From Micromonospora echinospora (GTDB lineage: Bacteria > Actinomycetota > Actinomycetes > Mycobacteriales > Micromonosporaceae), in contig NZ_LT607413.1 in assembly GCF_900091495.1 (NCBI RefSeq), positions 5,409,001 to 5,473,000 on the forward strand: a DNA stretch of 64,000 nucleotides, read 5' to 3'. Shown piece by piece: positions 8,528-16,077 of this stretch. Positions within the stretch are counted from its first letter, which is position 1. Every line of letters begins with the position of its first letter. Under the pieces are notes generated by a model, which saw only the letters and a program-made list of their open reading frames with translations, made no database searches and was not told where the DNA came from. The translations under genes and the position numbers were made by a program.

Positions 8528-9754
8528 GTGGAGTTGGCGCGAGCGACGAATCGGACCGTCCGGCTGCGGAACCGGTCGGCGCTGTTGTCCAGGCTCTTCC
8601 TCGACGGCCCGTTGACCCGCCAGCACCTGATGCGCAGCACCGGTCTCAGTCAGCCCGCCGTCAGCAACGTGGTGGCCGACCTCATCGACGAGGGGCTCGT
8701 CGCCGAAGCCGGCGTGGCCGAGTCGGACGGCGGCCGGCCGGGCATGATGCTGCGGGTCGCGCCCCGGTACGCCTTCGTCGTCGGCGTGGACGTCGGCGAG
8801 ACCCGGATCCGGGTCGAGCTGTTCGACTTCGCGATGACCCTGCTGTCCAGCGTGGAGTACCCGCTGGACCCGGCGCGCACCGAGCCGTCGGCGGTCGCCG
8901 GGCACGTGCTGGCCGGCATCGACACGGTCACCGCCCGGGCCCGGGTCGCCCCGGCCGACGTGCTCGGGGTCGGCATCGGCGTCTCGGGCGTGGTGGAGCA
9001 GGGCGCCGAGGCCGTGGTGCACGCCCAGGCCCTCGGCTGGGGTCGGGTGCCGTTGGAGCGGCTCATCCGCGCCGGCACCGACCTGCCGCTGCACATCGAC
9101 AACGGCGCGAACACCCTCGGCCAGGCCGAGATGTGGTTCGGTGCCGGCCGGGGCGCGCGCCATGCCGTCTTCGCGCTGGTCGGGTCCGGCGTGGGGGCGG
9201 CCGTGGTGACCGACGGGGCCGCCTACCGGGGGGCGTCCAGCAGCGCGGGGGAGTGGGGGCACACCACGCTGGTCTACGGGGGCCGGTCCTGCCGGTGCGG
9301 GGCCCGGGGCTGCCTGGAGGCGTACGTGGGCGCGGAAGCGGTCATCGACCGGTACCGGGAGGCCCGGGGTGGTCGGGCGGTGCCGGGCGCGGACGAGGAG
9401 TCCCAGCTCGCCGCCCTGGTCGAGGCGGCTGCCGAGTCGGCCACCGCTCGCCGGGTGCTCGACGAGACGGCCGGCTATCTCGGTGCCGGGGTGGCCAACC
9501 TGATCAACCTCTTCAACCCCGAGCGGGTGGTGCTGGGTGGCTGGGCGGCGATGGCGCTCGGCGACCTGCTGCCCGCCGTGCGCTCGGCGGCCGGCCGGCA
9601 GGCGCTGCGCCAGCCGTACGAGCAGGCGTCGATCGAGCTGTGCCGCCTCGGTGTGGACGCGGTGGCGCTCGGCGCGGCCACCCTGCCGATCGCCCGGTTG
9701 CTCGCCGCCGGTGGGGTGCGCCCCGCCCGTGCCGACCGGCCGCGTCGGAAATAA
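8528..9754 (+). CDS. ROK family transcriptional regulator
   Basis: About 408 residues from GTG 8528, preceded by GAGGTGG; an in-frame GTG at 8489 is possible but has a weaker ribosome site. The N-terminal winged helix (LTRQHLMRSTGLSQPAVSNV) is followed by a ROK sugar-kinase-like domain with the ATP/phosphate loop GVDVGETRIRVE and the zinc-binding cysteine cluster CRCGARGCLE. ROK repressors release DNA when a sugar or sugar phosphate binds. Its divergence from the sugar ABC operon, with a palindrome between them, points to local control of uptake. Confidence 0.92.
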   Translation: MELARATNRTVRLRNRSALLSRLFLDGPLTRQHLMRSTGLSQPAVSNVVADLIDEGLVAEAGVAESDGGRPGMMLRVAPRYAFVVGVDVGETRIRVELFDFAMTLLSSVEYPLDPARTEPSAVAGHVLAGIDTVTARARVAPADVLGVGIGVSGVVEQGAEAVVHAQALGWGRVPLERLIRAGTDLPLHIDNGANTLGQAEMWFGAGRGARHAVFALVGSGVGAAVVTDGAAYRGASSSAGEWGHTTLVYGGRSCRCGARGCLEAYVGAEAVIDRYREARGGRAVPGADEESQLAALVEAAAESATARRVLDETAGYLGAGVANLINLFNPERVVLGGWAAMALGDLLPAVRSAAGRQALRQPYEQASIELCRLGVDAVALGAATLPIARLLAAGGVRPARADRPRRK

Positions 9755-9782
9755 AACATTGACAAAGATCGATGTCTTGACT
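9754..9782 (+). promoter_or_regulatory. A+T-rich element shared with the chitinase promoter
   Basis: AAACATTGAC (9754-9763) is followed 8 bases later by ATGTCTTGAC. The same two blocks, closer together, occur at 51806-51828 upstream of the chitinase gene. TTGACA at 9759 would make a good -35 box but no clear -10 follows at 17 bases. It lies between the ROK stop and the beta-helix gene and may be its promoter or activator site. Confidence 0.35.
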
Positions 9783-9921
9783 CCGGTGTCCCGCCGCCGT
9801 GACACTCACCAGAGAGCGCTCCCCGGCCACGTGCCATCCCGACGGGACCCATCCCGACACCCCGGCCGTCCCCGCGCCCCGTCGCGCCGGCGTCCGCAGC
9901 CCTCTACCGACAGGCGAAGTG

Positions 9922-12546
9922 ATGACAACTCGCGCTCGTCCCGTACGCCCGAGAACCGCCCGACGACCTCATCCCCGTATCCTTTTCGGCCTGGTCGTCG
10001 CGCTCGTCGCGGCCCTGACCCCGACCGCCCTGACCCCGCCGGCGCAGGCCGCGCCGGTGCTGCTGTCCCAGGGGCGACCGGCCACCGCCTCGTCCACCGA
10101 GAACGCCGGCACCCCCGCCGGGGCGGCCGTCGACGGCGACACCGGCACCCGCTGGTCCAGTGCCTTCAGTGATCCCCAGTGGCTCCAGGTCGACCTGGGC
10201 ACCCGCGCCACCCTGAACCAGGTCACCCTGGCCTGGGAGGGCGCGTACGCGCGGGCGTTCCAGATCCAGACCTCCGACGACGGCAGCACGTGGCGCACCG
10301 TGTGGAGCACCACCGCCGGCACCGGCGGCACGCAGACGCTCACCGTCTCCGGCAGCGGCCGGTACGTGCGGATGTACGGCACGGCGCGGGCCAGCGGCTA
10401 CGGCTACTCCCTGTGGGAGTTCCAGGTCTACGGCGAGACCGGCGCGGCACCCACCTGCGGCGCCACCAACGCCGCCCAGGGCCGCCCGGCCACCGCCTCC
10501 TCAGTGGAGAACGCCGGCCTGCCCGCCTCGGCGGCTGTGGACGGCGACCCCGGCACCCGGTGGGCCAGCGTCGCCGCCGACCCGCAGTGGCTCCGCGTCG
10601 ACCTGGGCGGCGTCCGCACCCTCTGCCGGGTGGTGCTCAGCTGGGAGGCCGCGTACGCGCGGGCGTTCCAGATCCAGACCTCCGACGACGGCAGCACGTG
10701 GCGCACCGTGTGGAGCACCACCGCCGGCACCGGCGGCACGCAGACGCTCGCCGTCTCCGGCAGTGGCCGGTACGTGCGGATGTACGGCACCGCCCGCGCC
10801 ACCGGCTACGGCTACTCCCTGTGGGAGTTCCAGGTCAACACCACCGACGGTGGCGCCGTGGACCCGGTGGAGCCCACCGACCCGCGCAACCCGAACCTCG
10901 GTCCCAACACCTACGTCTTCGACCCGTCCACGCCGACCGCCACCATCCAGAGCCGGCTGGACAGCCTCTTCGAGCAGCAGGAGACCAACCAGTTCGGCCC
11001 CCAGCGGTACGCCGTGCTGTTCAAGCCCGGCAGCTACACCGCCGACGTCAACCTCGGCTTCTTCACCCAGGTCGCCGGCCTCGGAATGAGCCCCGACGAC
11101 GTCAACCTCAACGGCCACGTCCGGGTCGAGGCGGACTGGTTCGGCGGCAACGCGACGCAGAACTTCTGGCGCGCGGCGGAGAACCTGTCGGTGACGCTGC
11201 CCGCCGGGGTGGTCGTCGAACGCTGGGCGGTCTCCCAGGCCGCGCCGTACCGCCGGATGCACCTGCGCGGCGCGCAGAACCAGATCCAGCTCTGGAACGG
11301 CGGCGACGGCTGGTCCAGCGGCGGCCTGATGGCCGACACCCGCATCGACGGCCTGGTCGTCTCCGGCTCCCAGCAGCAGTGGTACTCACGCAACAGCGAG
11401 TTCGGCAACGGCTGGACCGGTTCGGTGTGGAACATGGTCTTCCAGGGGGTGGCCGGCGCGCCCCCGCCGCACTTCCCCAACCCTTCGCACACCGTCATCG
11501 CCCAGACGCCGAAGATCCGCGAGAAGCCGTTCCTCTACGTCGACGGCACCGGCGAGTACCGGGTGTTCGTCCCGGCGCTGCGCACCAACTCCACCGGCAC
11601 CAGCTGGTACGGCAGGACCCCGGCCGGCTCGTCGATCTCGCTGAGCCAGTTCTACGTGGTCCGACCGGGCACCAGCGCGGCCACCGTCAACGCCGCGCTC
11701 GCCCAGGGCCGGCACCTGCTCTTCACCCCCGGCGTGCACCACGTCACCGAACCGATCCGGGTCGACCGCGCCGACACGGTGATCCTCGGTCTCGGTCTGG
11801 CCACCATCCAGGCCGACAACGGCACCGTCGCCATGCGGGTCGCCGACGTCGACGGGGTGAAGGTGGCCGGCATCATGTTCGAGGCCGGACAGACCACCTC
11901 GCCGGTGCTCATGGAGGTCGGCCCGCCCGGCTCGTCGGCCGACCACGCGGCCAACCCGGTCTCGCTGCACGACGTCTTCTTCCGCATCGGCGGACCGGGC
12001 GTCGGCCGGGCCACCAACACCCTCACCATCAACAGCGACGACGTCATCGGCGACCACATGTGGCTGTGGCGCGCCGACCACGGCGACGGGGTCGGGTGGA
12101 CGGTGAACACCGCCGACACCGGCCTGACCGTCAACGGCGACGACGTGACCACGTACGGCCTCTTCGTCGAGCACTACCAGAAGTACCAGACCGTCTGGAA
12201 CGGCAACGGCGGCCGGACGTACTTCTACCAGAACGAGATGCCGTACGACCCGCCGAACCAGGCCGCCTGGATGAACGGGGCGACCCGGGGTTACGCCGCC
12301 TACAAGGTGGCCGACCAGGTGACCAGCCACCAGGCGTGGGGACTGGGCAGCTACTGCTACTTCAACGTCGACCCGTCGGTGGTCGCGGACCGGGCCATCG
12401 AGGCGCCGACCAACCCGAACGTCCGGTTCACCAACATGGTCACCGTCTCCCTCGGCGGGGTCGGCACCATCAACCGGGTGGTCAACACCACCGGCGGCAC
12501 CGCCAACACCGCCAACCAGGTGGTCTACCTGACCAACTACCCGTAA
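9922..12546 (+). CDS. Secreted protein: two discoidin (F5/8C) domains and beta-helix catalytic-type domain
   Basis: 874 residues from ATG 9922 (an in-frame GTG lies one codon earlier). There is a signal peptide with an Arg-rich start and cleavage near TPPAQA. Two F5/8 type C (CBM32-like) domains follow (starting near residues 48 and 184, each with the phrase QGRPATASS), then from about residue 325 a long Asn/Gly-rich region with the repeating pattern of right-handed parallel beta-helix glycan lyases and hydrolases (VILGLGLATIQ, VKVAGIMFEAG, YGLFVEHYQKYQT). Actinomycete homologues are often mislabelled adenylyl cyclase; GH55 or GH87-like glycanase activity is possible but I cannot assign the family. 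The discoidin modules probably bind cell-wall or plant glycans. Confidence 0.85.
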   Translation: MTTRARPVRPRTARRPHPRILFGLVVALVAALTPTALTPPAQAAPVLLSQGRPATASSTENAGTPAGAAVDGDTGTRWSSAFSDPQWLQVDLGTRATLNQVTLAWEGAYARAFQIQTSDDGSTWRTVWSTTAGTGGTQTLTVSGSGRYVRMYGTARASGYGYSLWEFQVYGETGAAPTCGATNAAQGRPATASSVENAGLPASAAVDGDPGTRWASVAADPQWLRVDLGGVRTLCRVVLSWEAAYARAFQIQTSDDGSTWRTVWSTTAGTGGTQTLAVSGSGRYVRMYGTARATGYGYSLWEFQVNTTDGGAVDPVEPTDPRNPNLGPNTYVFDPSTPTATIQSRLDSLFEQQETNQFGPQRYAVLFKPGSYTADVNLGFFTQVAGLGMSPDDVNLNGHVRVEADWFGGNATQNFWRAAENLSVTLPAGVVVERWAVSQAAPYRRMHLRGAQNQIQLWNGGDGWSSGGLMADTRIDGLVVSGSQQQWYSRNSEFGNGWTGSVWNMVFQGVAGAPPPHFPNPSHTVIAQTPKIREKPFLYVDGTGEYRVFVPALRTNSTGTSWYGRTPAGSSISLSQFYVVRPGTSAATVNAALAQGRHLLFTPGVHHVTEPIRVDRADTVILGLGLATIQADNGTVAMRVADVDGVKVAGIMFEAGQTTSPVLMEVGPPGSSADHAANPVSLHDVFFRIGGPGVGRATNTLTINSDDVIGDHMWLWRADHGDGVGWTVNTADTGLTVNGDDVTTYGLFVEHYQKYQTVWNGNGGRTYFYQNEMPYDPPNQAAWMNGATRGYAAYKVADQVTSHQAWGLGSYCYFNVDPSVVADRAIEAPTNPNVRFTNMVTVSLGGVGTINRVVNTTGGTANTANQVVYLTNYP
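10243..10749 (+). repeat. 99-bp exact direct repeat inside the discoidin tandem
   Basis: Bases 10243-10341 recur exactly at 10651-10749, a period of 408 bp (136 codons), one copy in each discoidin domain. Identity continues with few changes to the end of each domain, while the first halves differ clearly. This patchiness suggests gene conversion or recent duplication. Confidence 0.85.
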
Positions 12547-12558
12547 CCGCCATGCGTT

Positions 12559-12599
12559 GGTCCTGCCCGTCCAGACCGTCGAGCTGGACGGGCAGGACC
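12559..12599 (+). terminator. 16-bp perfect hairpin after the beta-helix gene
   Basis: GGTCCTGCCCGTCCAG (12559-12574) pairs perfectly with 12584-12599 around a 9-base loop, starting 12 bases after the stop codon. It is a strong candidate terminator. The remaining gap up to 12840 holds no other recognised element apart from a presumed promoter for the P450 gene. Confidence 0.75.
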
Positions 12600-12840
12600 G
12601 GGTGGGACCGGTGGGATCCGGAGGCCGTGGGTCACGGGGACACCGGGACAGGGCGGTGATGTGTCCCGGATGCTGCCCAGGTGGCCGGGGGCGGGCTGCC
12701 GGGACGGGCATGAGGCGCACAACTGCGCACACTGGCGCAATTGCCTCCCAAGTGGACGGAAACCCTTCACTCCGGTAGTAGGCTTTGCCCTTGGAGCGAG
12801 CTTCATCCGTTTGATCATTCTTCAGGTGGAGAGGCACAGG

Positions 12841-14022
12841 ATGACCACTTCTCGACTGCTTCCGATGGAACGCACCTGTCCCTACGCCCCGCCGGCCGAG
12901 CACGTCCAACTGCAACGGGACGCACCCGTGGCCCGGGTGACGCTGCCGGACGGATCGTGGGCGTGGGCGCTGAGCCGACTCGACGACATCCGTGCGGTCT
13001 TGACCGATCCGCGGTTCAGTTCCGACCGCCGGCGGGAGGGGTACCCGCTGGTCACCGCCGAAATGCGCGCCGCGTTCTCCTCCGAGCGACCGTCCATGAT
13101 CGGGCTCGATCCGCCGGAACACGGGGTGGCGCGACGGGCGGTCGTCGGGGAGTTCACCGTCCGCCGGATGAACGCCCTGCGTCCCCGCATCCAGCAGATC
13201 GTCGACGAATGCATCGACGCCATGCTCGCCGGGCCGTGCCCGGCCGACCTCGTGTCAGCGCTGTCGATGCCGGTGCCGTCGCTGGTCATCTGCGAGCTGC
13301 TCGGTGTGCCCTACGCCGATCACGAGTTCTTCCAGAGCCGCTCCGCCACGCTGCTGCGTCGCTCCATCCCGACCGTCGAGCGTCGTGCGGCGGCCACCGA
13401 GGTTCGTGAGTACATGGCGGGACTCATCGCCGAGAAGACGCGGACGCCGCCCGACGACCTGCTCGGCCGCCAGATCGCCCGGGGCGCGGACCCGGAGGAG
13501 CTGGCGGGCCTCGGATTCCTGTTGCTTATCGCCGGGCACGAGACCACCGCCAACATGATCTCGCTGGGCACGATGGCGCTGCTGGAACAGCCAGAGGCGC
13601 TGGCCGCGCTGAAGGACGATCCCGCCGTCACGCCCCGGGCCGTCGAGGAACTGCTCCGCTACTTCACGATCGCCGAATTCGCCACCAACCGGGTCGCGCG
13701 GGAGGACGTCGAGGTCGGCGGCGTCCTGATCCGCGCCGGCGAGGGCGTCATCACGCTCGCCAACACCGCGAACCGCGACCCGGCCGCGTTCGCCCACGGC
13801 GACACCCTCGACATCGGGCGCGGGGCCCGTCACCACGTCGCGTTCGGCTTCGGTCCTCATCAGTGCCTTGGGCAGAACCTCGCCCGGATCGAACTCCAGA
13901 TCGTCTTCGACACCCTCTTCGCCCGGGTCCCCGGCCTCGCACTCGCGGCGTCTGTCGAGGACCTGCCGTTCAAGGACGACGCCGGCGTCTATGGCCTCTA
14001 CTCCCTCCCCGTCACCTGGTAG
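12841..14022 (+). CDS. Cytochrome P450
   Basis: 393 residues from ATG 12841 with GGAGAGG upstream. All P450 landmarks are present: the oxygen-binding I-helix motif AGHETT (231-236), the K-helix ExxR (E270-R273) and the heme loop FGFGPHQCLG with the axial cysteine Cys342. Length and lack of a membrane anchor fit a soluble bacterial class I P450 that needs a ferredoxin, supplied by the next gene. Its substrate is not predictable; isolated P450-ferredoxin pairs in actinomycetes often act in natural product or xenobiotic oxidation. Confidence 0.96.
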   Translation: MTTSRLLPMERTCPYAPPAEHVQLQRDAPVARVTLPDGSWAWALSRLDDIRAVLTDPRFSSDRRREGYPLVTAEMRAAFSSERPSMIGLDPPEHGVARRAVVGEFTVRRMNALRPRIQQIVDECIDAMLAGPCPADLVSALSMPVPSLVICELLGVPYADHEFFQSRSATLLRRSIPTVERRAAATEVREYMAGLIAEKTRTPPDDLLGRQIARGADPEELAGLGFLLLIAGHETTANMISLGTMALLEQPEALAALKDDPAVTPRAVEELLRYFTIAEFATNRVAREDVEVGGVLIRAGEGVITLANTANRDPAAFAHGDTLDIGRGARHHVAFGFGPHQCLGQNLARIELQIVFDTLFARVPGLALAASVEDLPFKDDAGVYGLYSLPVTW

Positions 14023-14030
14023 GAGACACG

Positions 14031-14234
14031 ATGCAGGTGACCGCGGACCCGACCCGCTGCGTCGGTGCCGGCCAGTGCGTACTCACCGAGCCCACGGTGT
14101 TCGGCCAGGACGACGACGGCACGGTCGTTGTCCTCGACGACCGCCCCGCGGACGACGCGACGATGTCCCGAGTGCGGGAGGCCGTCCACATCTGCCCCGG
14201 CCGGGCGCTGACCCTCGACGAACCCGGGACCTGA
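14031..14234 (+). CDS. Ferredoxin [3Fe-4S], P450 partner
   Basis: 67 residues; AGGAGA overlaps the P450 stop. Three cysteines (Cys10, Cys16, Cys55, the last in CPG) in the pattern C-x5-C...CP, with Gly/Ala in place of the fourth, indicate a single [3Fe-4S] cluster as in ferredoxins that reduce actinobacterial P450s. It sits 8 bases after the P450 gene, so the two are co-transcribed. It would carry electrons from an NAD(P)H ferredoxin reductase encoded elsewhere. Confidence 0.94.
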   Translation: MQVTADPTRCVGAGQCVLTEPTVFGQDDDGTVVVLDDRPADDATMSRVREAVHICPGRALTLDEPGT

Positions 14235-14297
14235 CGCGGCTCCGCCACCCGGCCGTGACGATTGACATCCTTCGCTCACACCCACAGAGTGACACCG

Positions 14298-15758
14298 ATG
14301 GTGGGGGGAGCGGACGGGCCGACGTTGCTGGCCGGGGTGGACATCGGCACCACACACACCAAGGCCGGGGTCTACCGGCCGGACGGCACACCCGTGGCGC
14401 AGCGACAGGCGGCCACCCCGTCCGACGCCGACGGGTTGCGGGCCACCGCGCTGCGGCTGCTCGCCGAGTGCGTCTCGGCCGCGCCGGCACCGCCGCTGGC
14501 CGTCGGGGTGTCGAGCATGGCGGAGACCGGGGTGCCGCTGGACGCCGACGGTGACCCGATCGGTGACCTGCTGCACTGGCGGGACCGCCGCGCCCACCGG
14601 GAGGCCCACCAGATCGGCGAGACGGTCGGCCGGGCGCCGTTCTTCGCCGCGACCGGCCTGCACCCGAGCGCGAAGCTGCCGCTGGCCCGCTGGATCTGGC
14701 TCCGCCACCACGATCCCGACCGGACCCGGCGGATGGCCCGCTGGGCGAGCAGCGCGGACCTGGTGCTGGCCGCCCTCACCGGCACCCTCGCCACCAGCCC
14801 CACCCTGGCCGCCCGCACCGGCGCCTTCGACATCCGCGCCATGGCGTACGCGCCGGACCTGCTCGACCTGGCCGGACTGCGGCCCGATCAACTGCCCCCG
14901 GTGGTCGCCGCCAACCGGGTCGCCGGGCGGACCACGCGCGCGGTGGCGACCCGCACCGGTCTGCCGGCCGGCACTCCGGTCGTCCTCGCCGGCCACGACC
15001 ACCTCGCCGCCGCCTGGGCCGCCGGAGTCCGGGGGCCGGGCCGGACGGCGGACTCGATGGGCACCGCCGAGACGGTGCTCACCCCGGTCGCGGCGGTGCC
15101 GGCGATGCCCGCCGCGCCCACCGGCATCTCGGTCGGCCCCTTCCTCGACGGCCGCTCCTACTGCCTCATCAGTGGCCTGTCCAGCAGCGGCGGCCTGGTC
15201 GACTGGTGGCTGGAGCGCTTCGCGCCGCCCGGCTGCCCGGACCGGTACCGCTGGTTCACCGACCTTCTCGGCACCACCACTGACCCCGAACCCACCGGCA
15301 TCGTCGTGCAGCCGTACCTGCACGGGCGGGCCAGTCCCCAGCCGGACCCGCACCGCACCCTGTCGTTCCACGGCATCCGGCCGGAGCACCACCTCGCCGA
15401 CATCGGCCGTGCGGTCCTCGAAGGGCTCTGCATGCAGGTGCGCTGGATGCTGGAGAGCCAGGCCACGATCAGCGGCCAGCGCCCCGAGACGGTGGCAGTC
15501 TTCGGCGGCCCCACCGCCAGCCCCGCCTGGATGCGGATCAAGGCCGCGGTCATGCCGGTGCCCGTGGTGGTGCTGCCCGAGCACCGGTCCGCCGTGCTCG
15601 GCGCCGCGCAACTCGCCGGCCGGGCGATCGGCGTCCAGGACCGTACGCCCACCTCACCACCGCCCCGGCCCGCCGCCCCGCCCGACGCGGCGTGGGAGAC
15701 GGCGTACCGCTCCCGGTTCCTACCGTTGGTCACCACCCCCGCCCCACCTGGCAGTTGA
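14298..15758 (+). CDS. FGGY family carbohydrate kinase
   Basis: About 486 residues from ATG 14298 (GTG 14289 also in frame; neither has a strong ribosome site). The N-terminal phosphate loop GVDIGTTHTKAG and the second-domain adenosine motif (AVFGGPTASPAW) define an ASKHA/FGGY sugar kinase, similar in length to xylulokinase and gluconokinase types. It phosphorylates a sugar or polyol with ATP in the cytoplasm; the substrate cannot be assigned. It follows the ferredoxin by about 60 bases, so co-transcription is possible though no functional link with the P450 is obvious. Confidence 0.9.
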   Translation: MVGGADGPTLLAGVDIGTTHTKAGVYRPDGTPVAQRQAATPSDADGLRATALRLLAECVSAAPAPPLAVGVSSMAETGVPLDADGDPIGDLLHWRDRRAHREAHQIGETVGRAPFFAATGLHPSAKLPLARWIWLRHHDPDRTRRMARWASSADLVLAALTGTLATSPTLAARTGAFDIRAMAYAPDLLDLAGLRPDQLPPVVAANRVAGRTTRAVATRTGLPAGTPVVLAGHDHLAAAWAAGVRGPGRTADSMGTAETVLTPVAAVPAMPAAPTGISVGPFLDGRSYCLISGLSSSGGLVDWWLERFAPPGCPDRYRWFTDLLGTTTDPEPTGIVVQPYLHGRASPQPDPHRTLSFHGIRPEHHLADIGRAVLEGLCMQVRWMLESQATISGQRPETVAVFGGPTASPAWMRIKAAVMPVPVVVLPEHRSAVLGAAQLAGRAIGVQDRTPTSPPPRPAAPPDAAWETAYRSRFLPLVTTPAPPGS

Positions 15759-16077
15759 CGAAACGCCGGTGCCGTTGCAACGCGACGTCGCTGGCTGCGG
15801 CCTCGGCGTTCCGGCACGGCCGGTCCGGCAGAACGACCGGCAGAACCTCGTGCGGAAGACGCGCTCCCGGGCATGGCGAACGTCACAAACAGTTCCCCGG
15901 ATGCTGGCGTTGACCTGCGGAGACGTCGTCGCTCCCGGTGGTTGCCCTCGCCGGCGAAACCATTGCGGCACCCTTTCGCCGCCGCTACGAAACGTGCGGG
16001 TGACCTGATTCCGGACACCCGTACCCCGATCGCGCAGTGACGCCGATCGACCCACCCGAAGTGGAGACGACCCCCTC
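15759..16077. other. Intergenic region without a recognised gene
   Basis: About 319 bases between the FGGY kinase and the subtilase. Open frames on both strands here have no ribosome sites or recognisable domains. I see no strong hairpin. The promoter of the subtilase gene should lie here but no clear -35/-10 pair stands out. Confidence 0.5.

Noticed and set aside
15692..16077. Short open frames between the FGGY kinase and the subtilase
   Set aside because: No recognisable domains or ribosome sites; frequent in G+C-rich DNA by chance.
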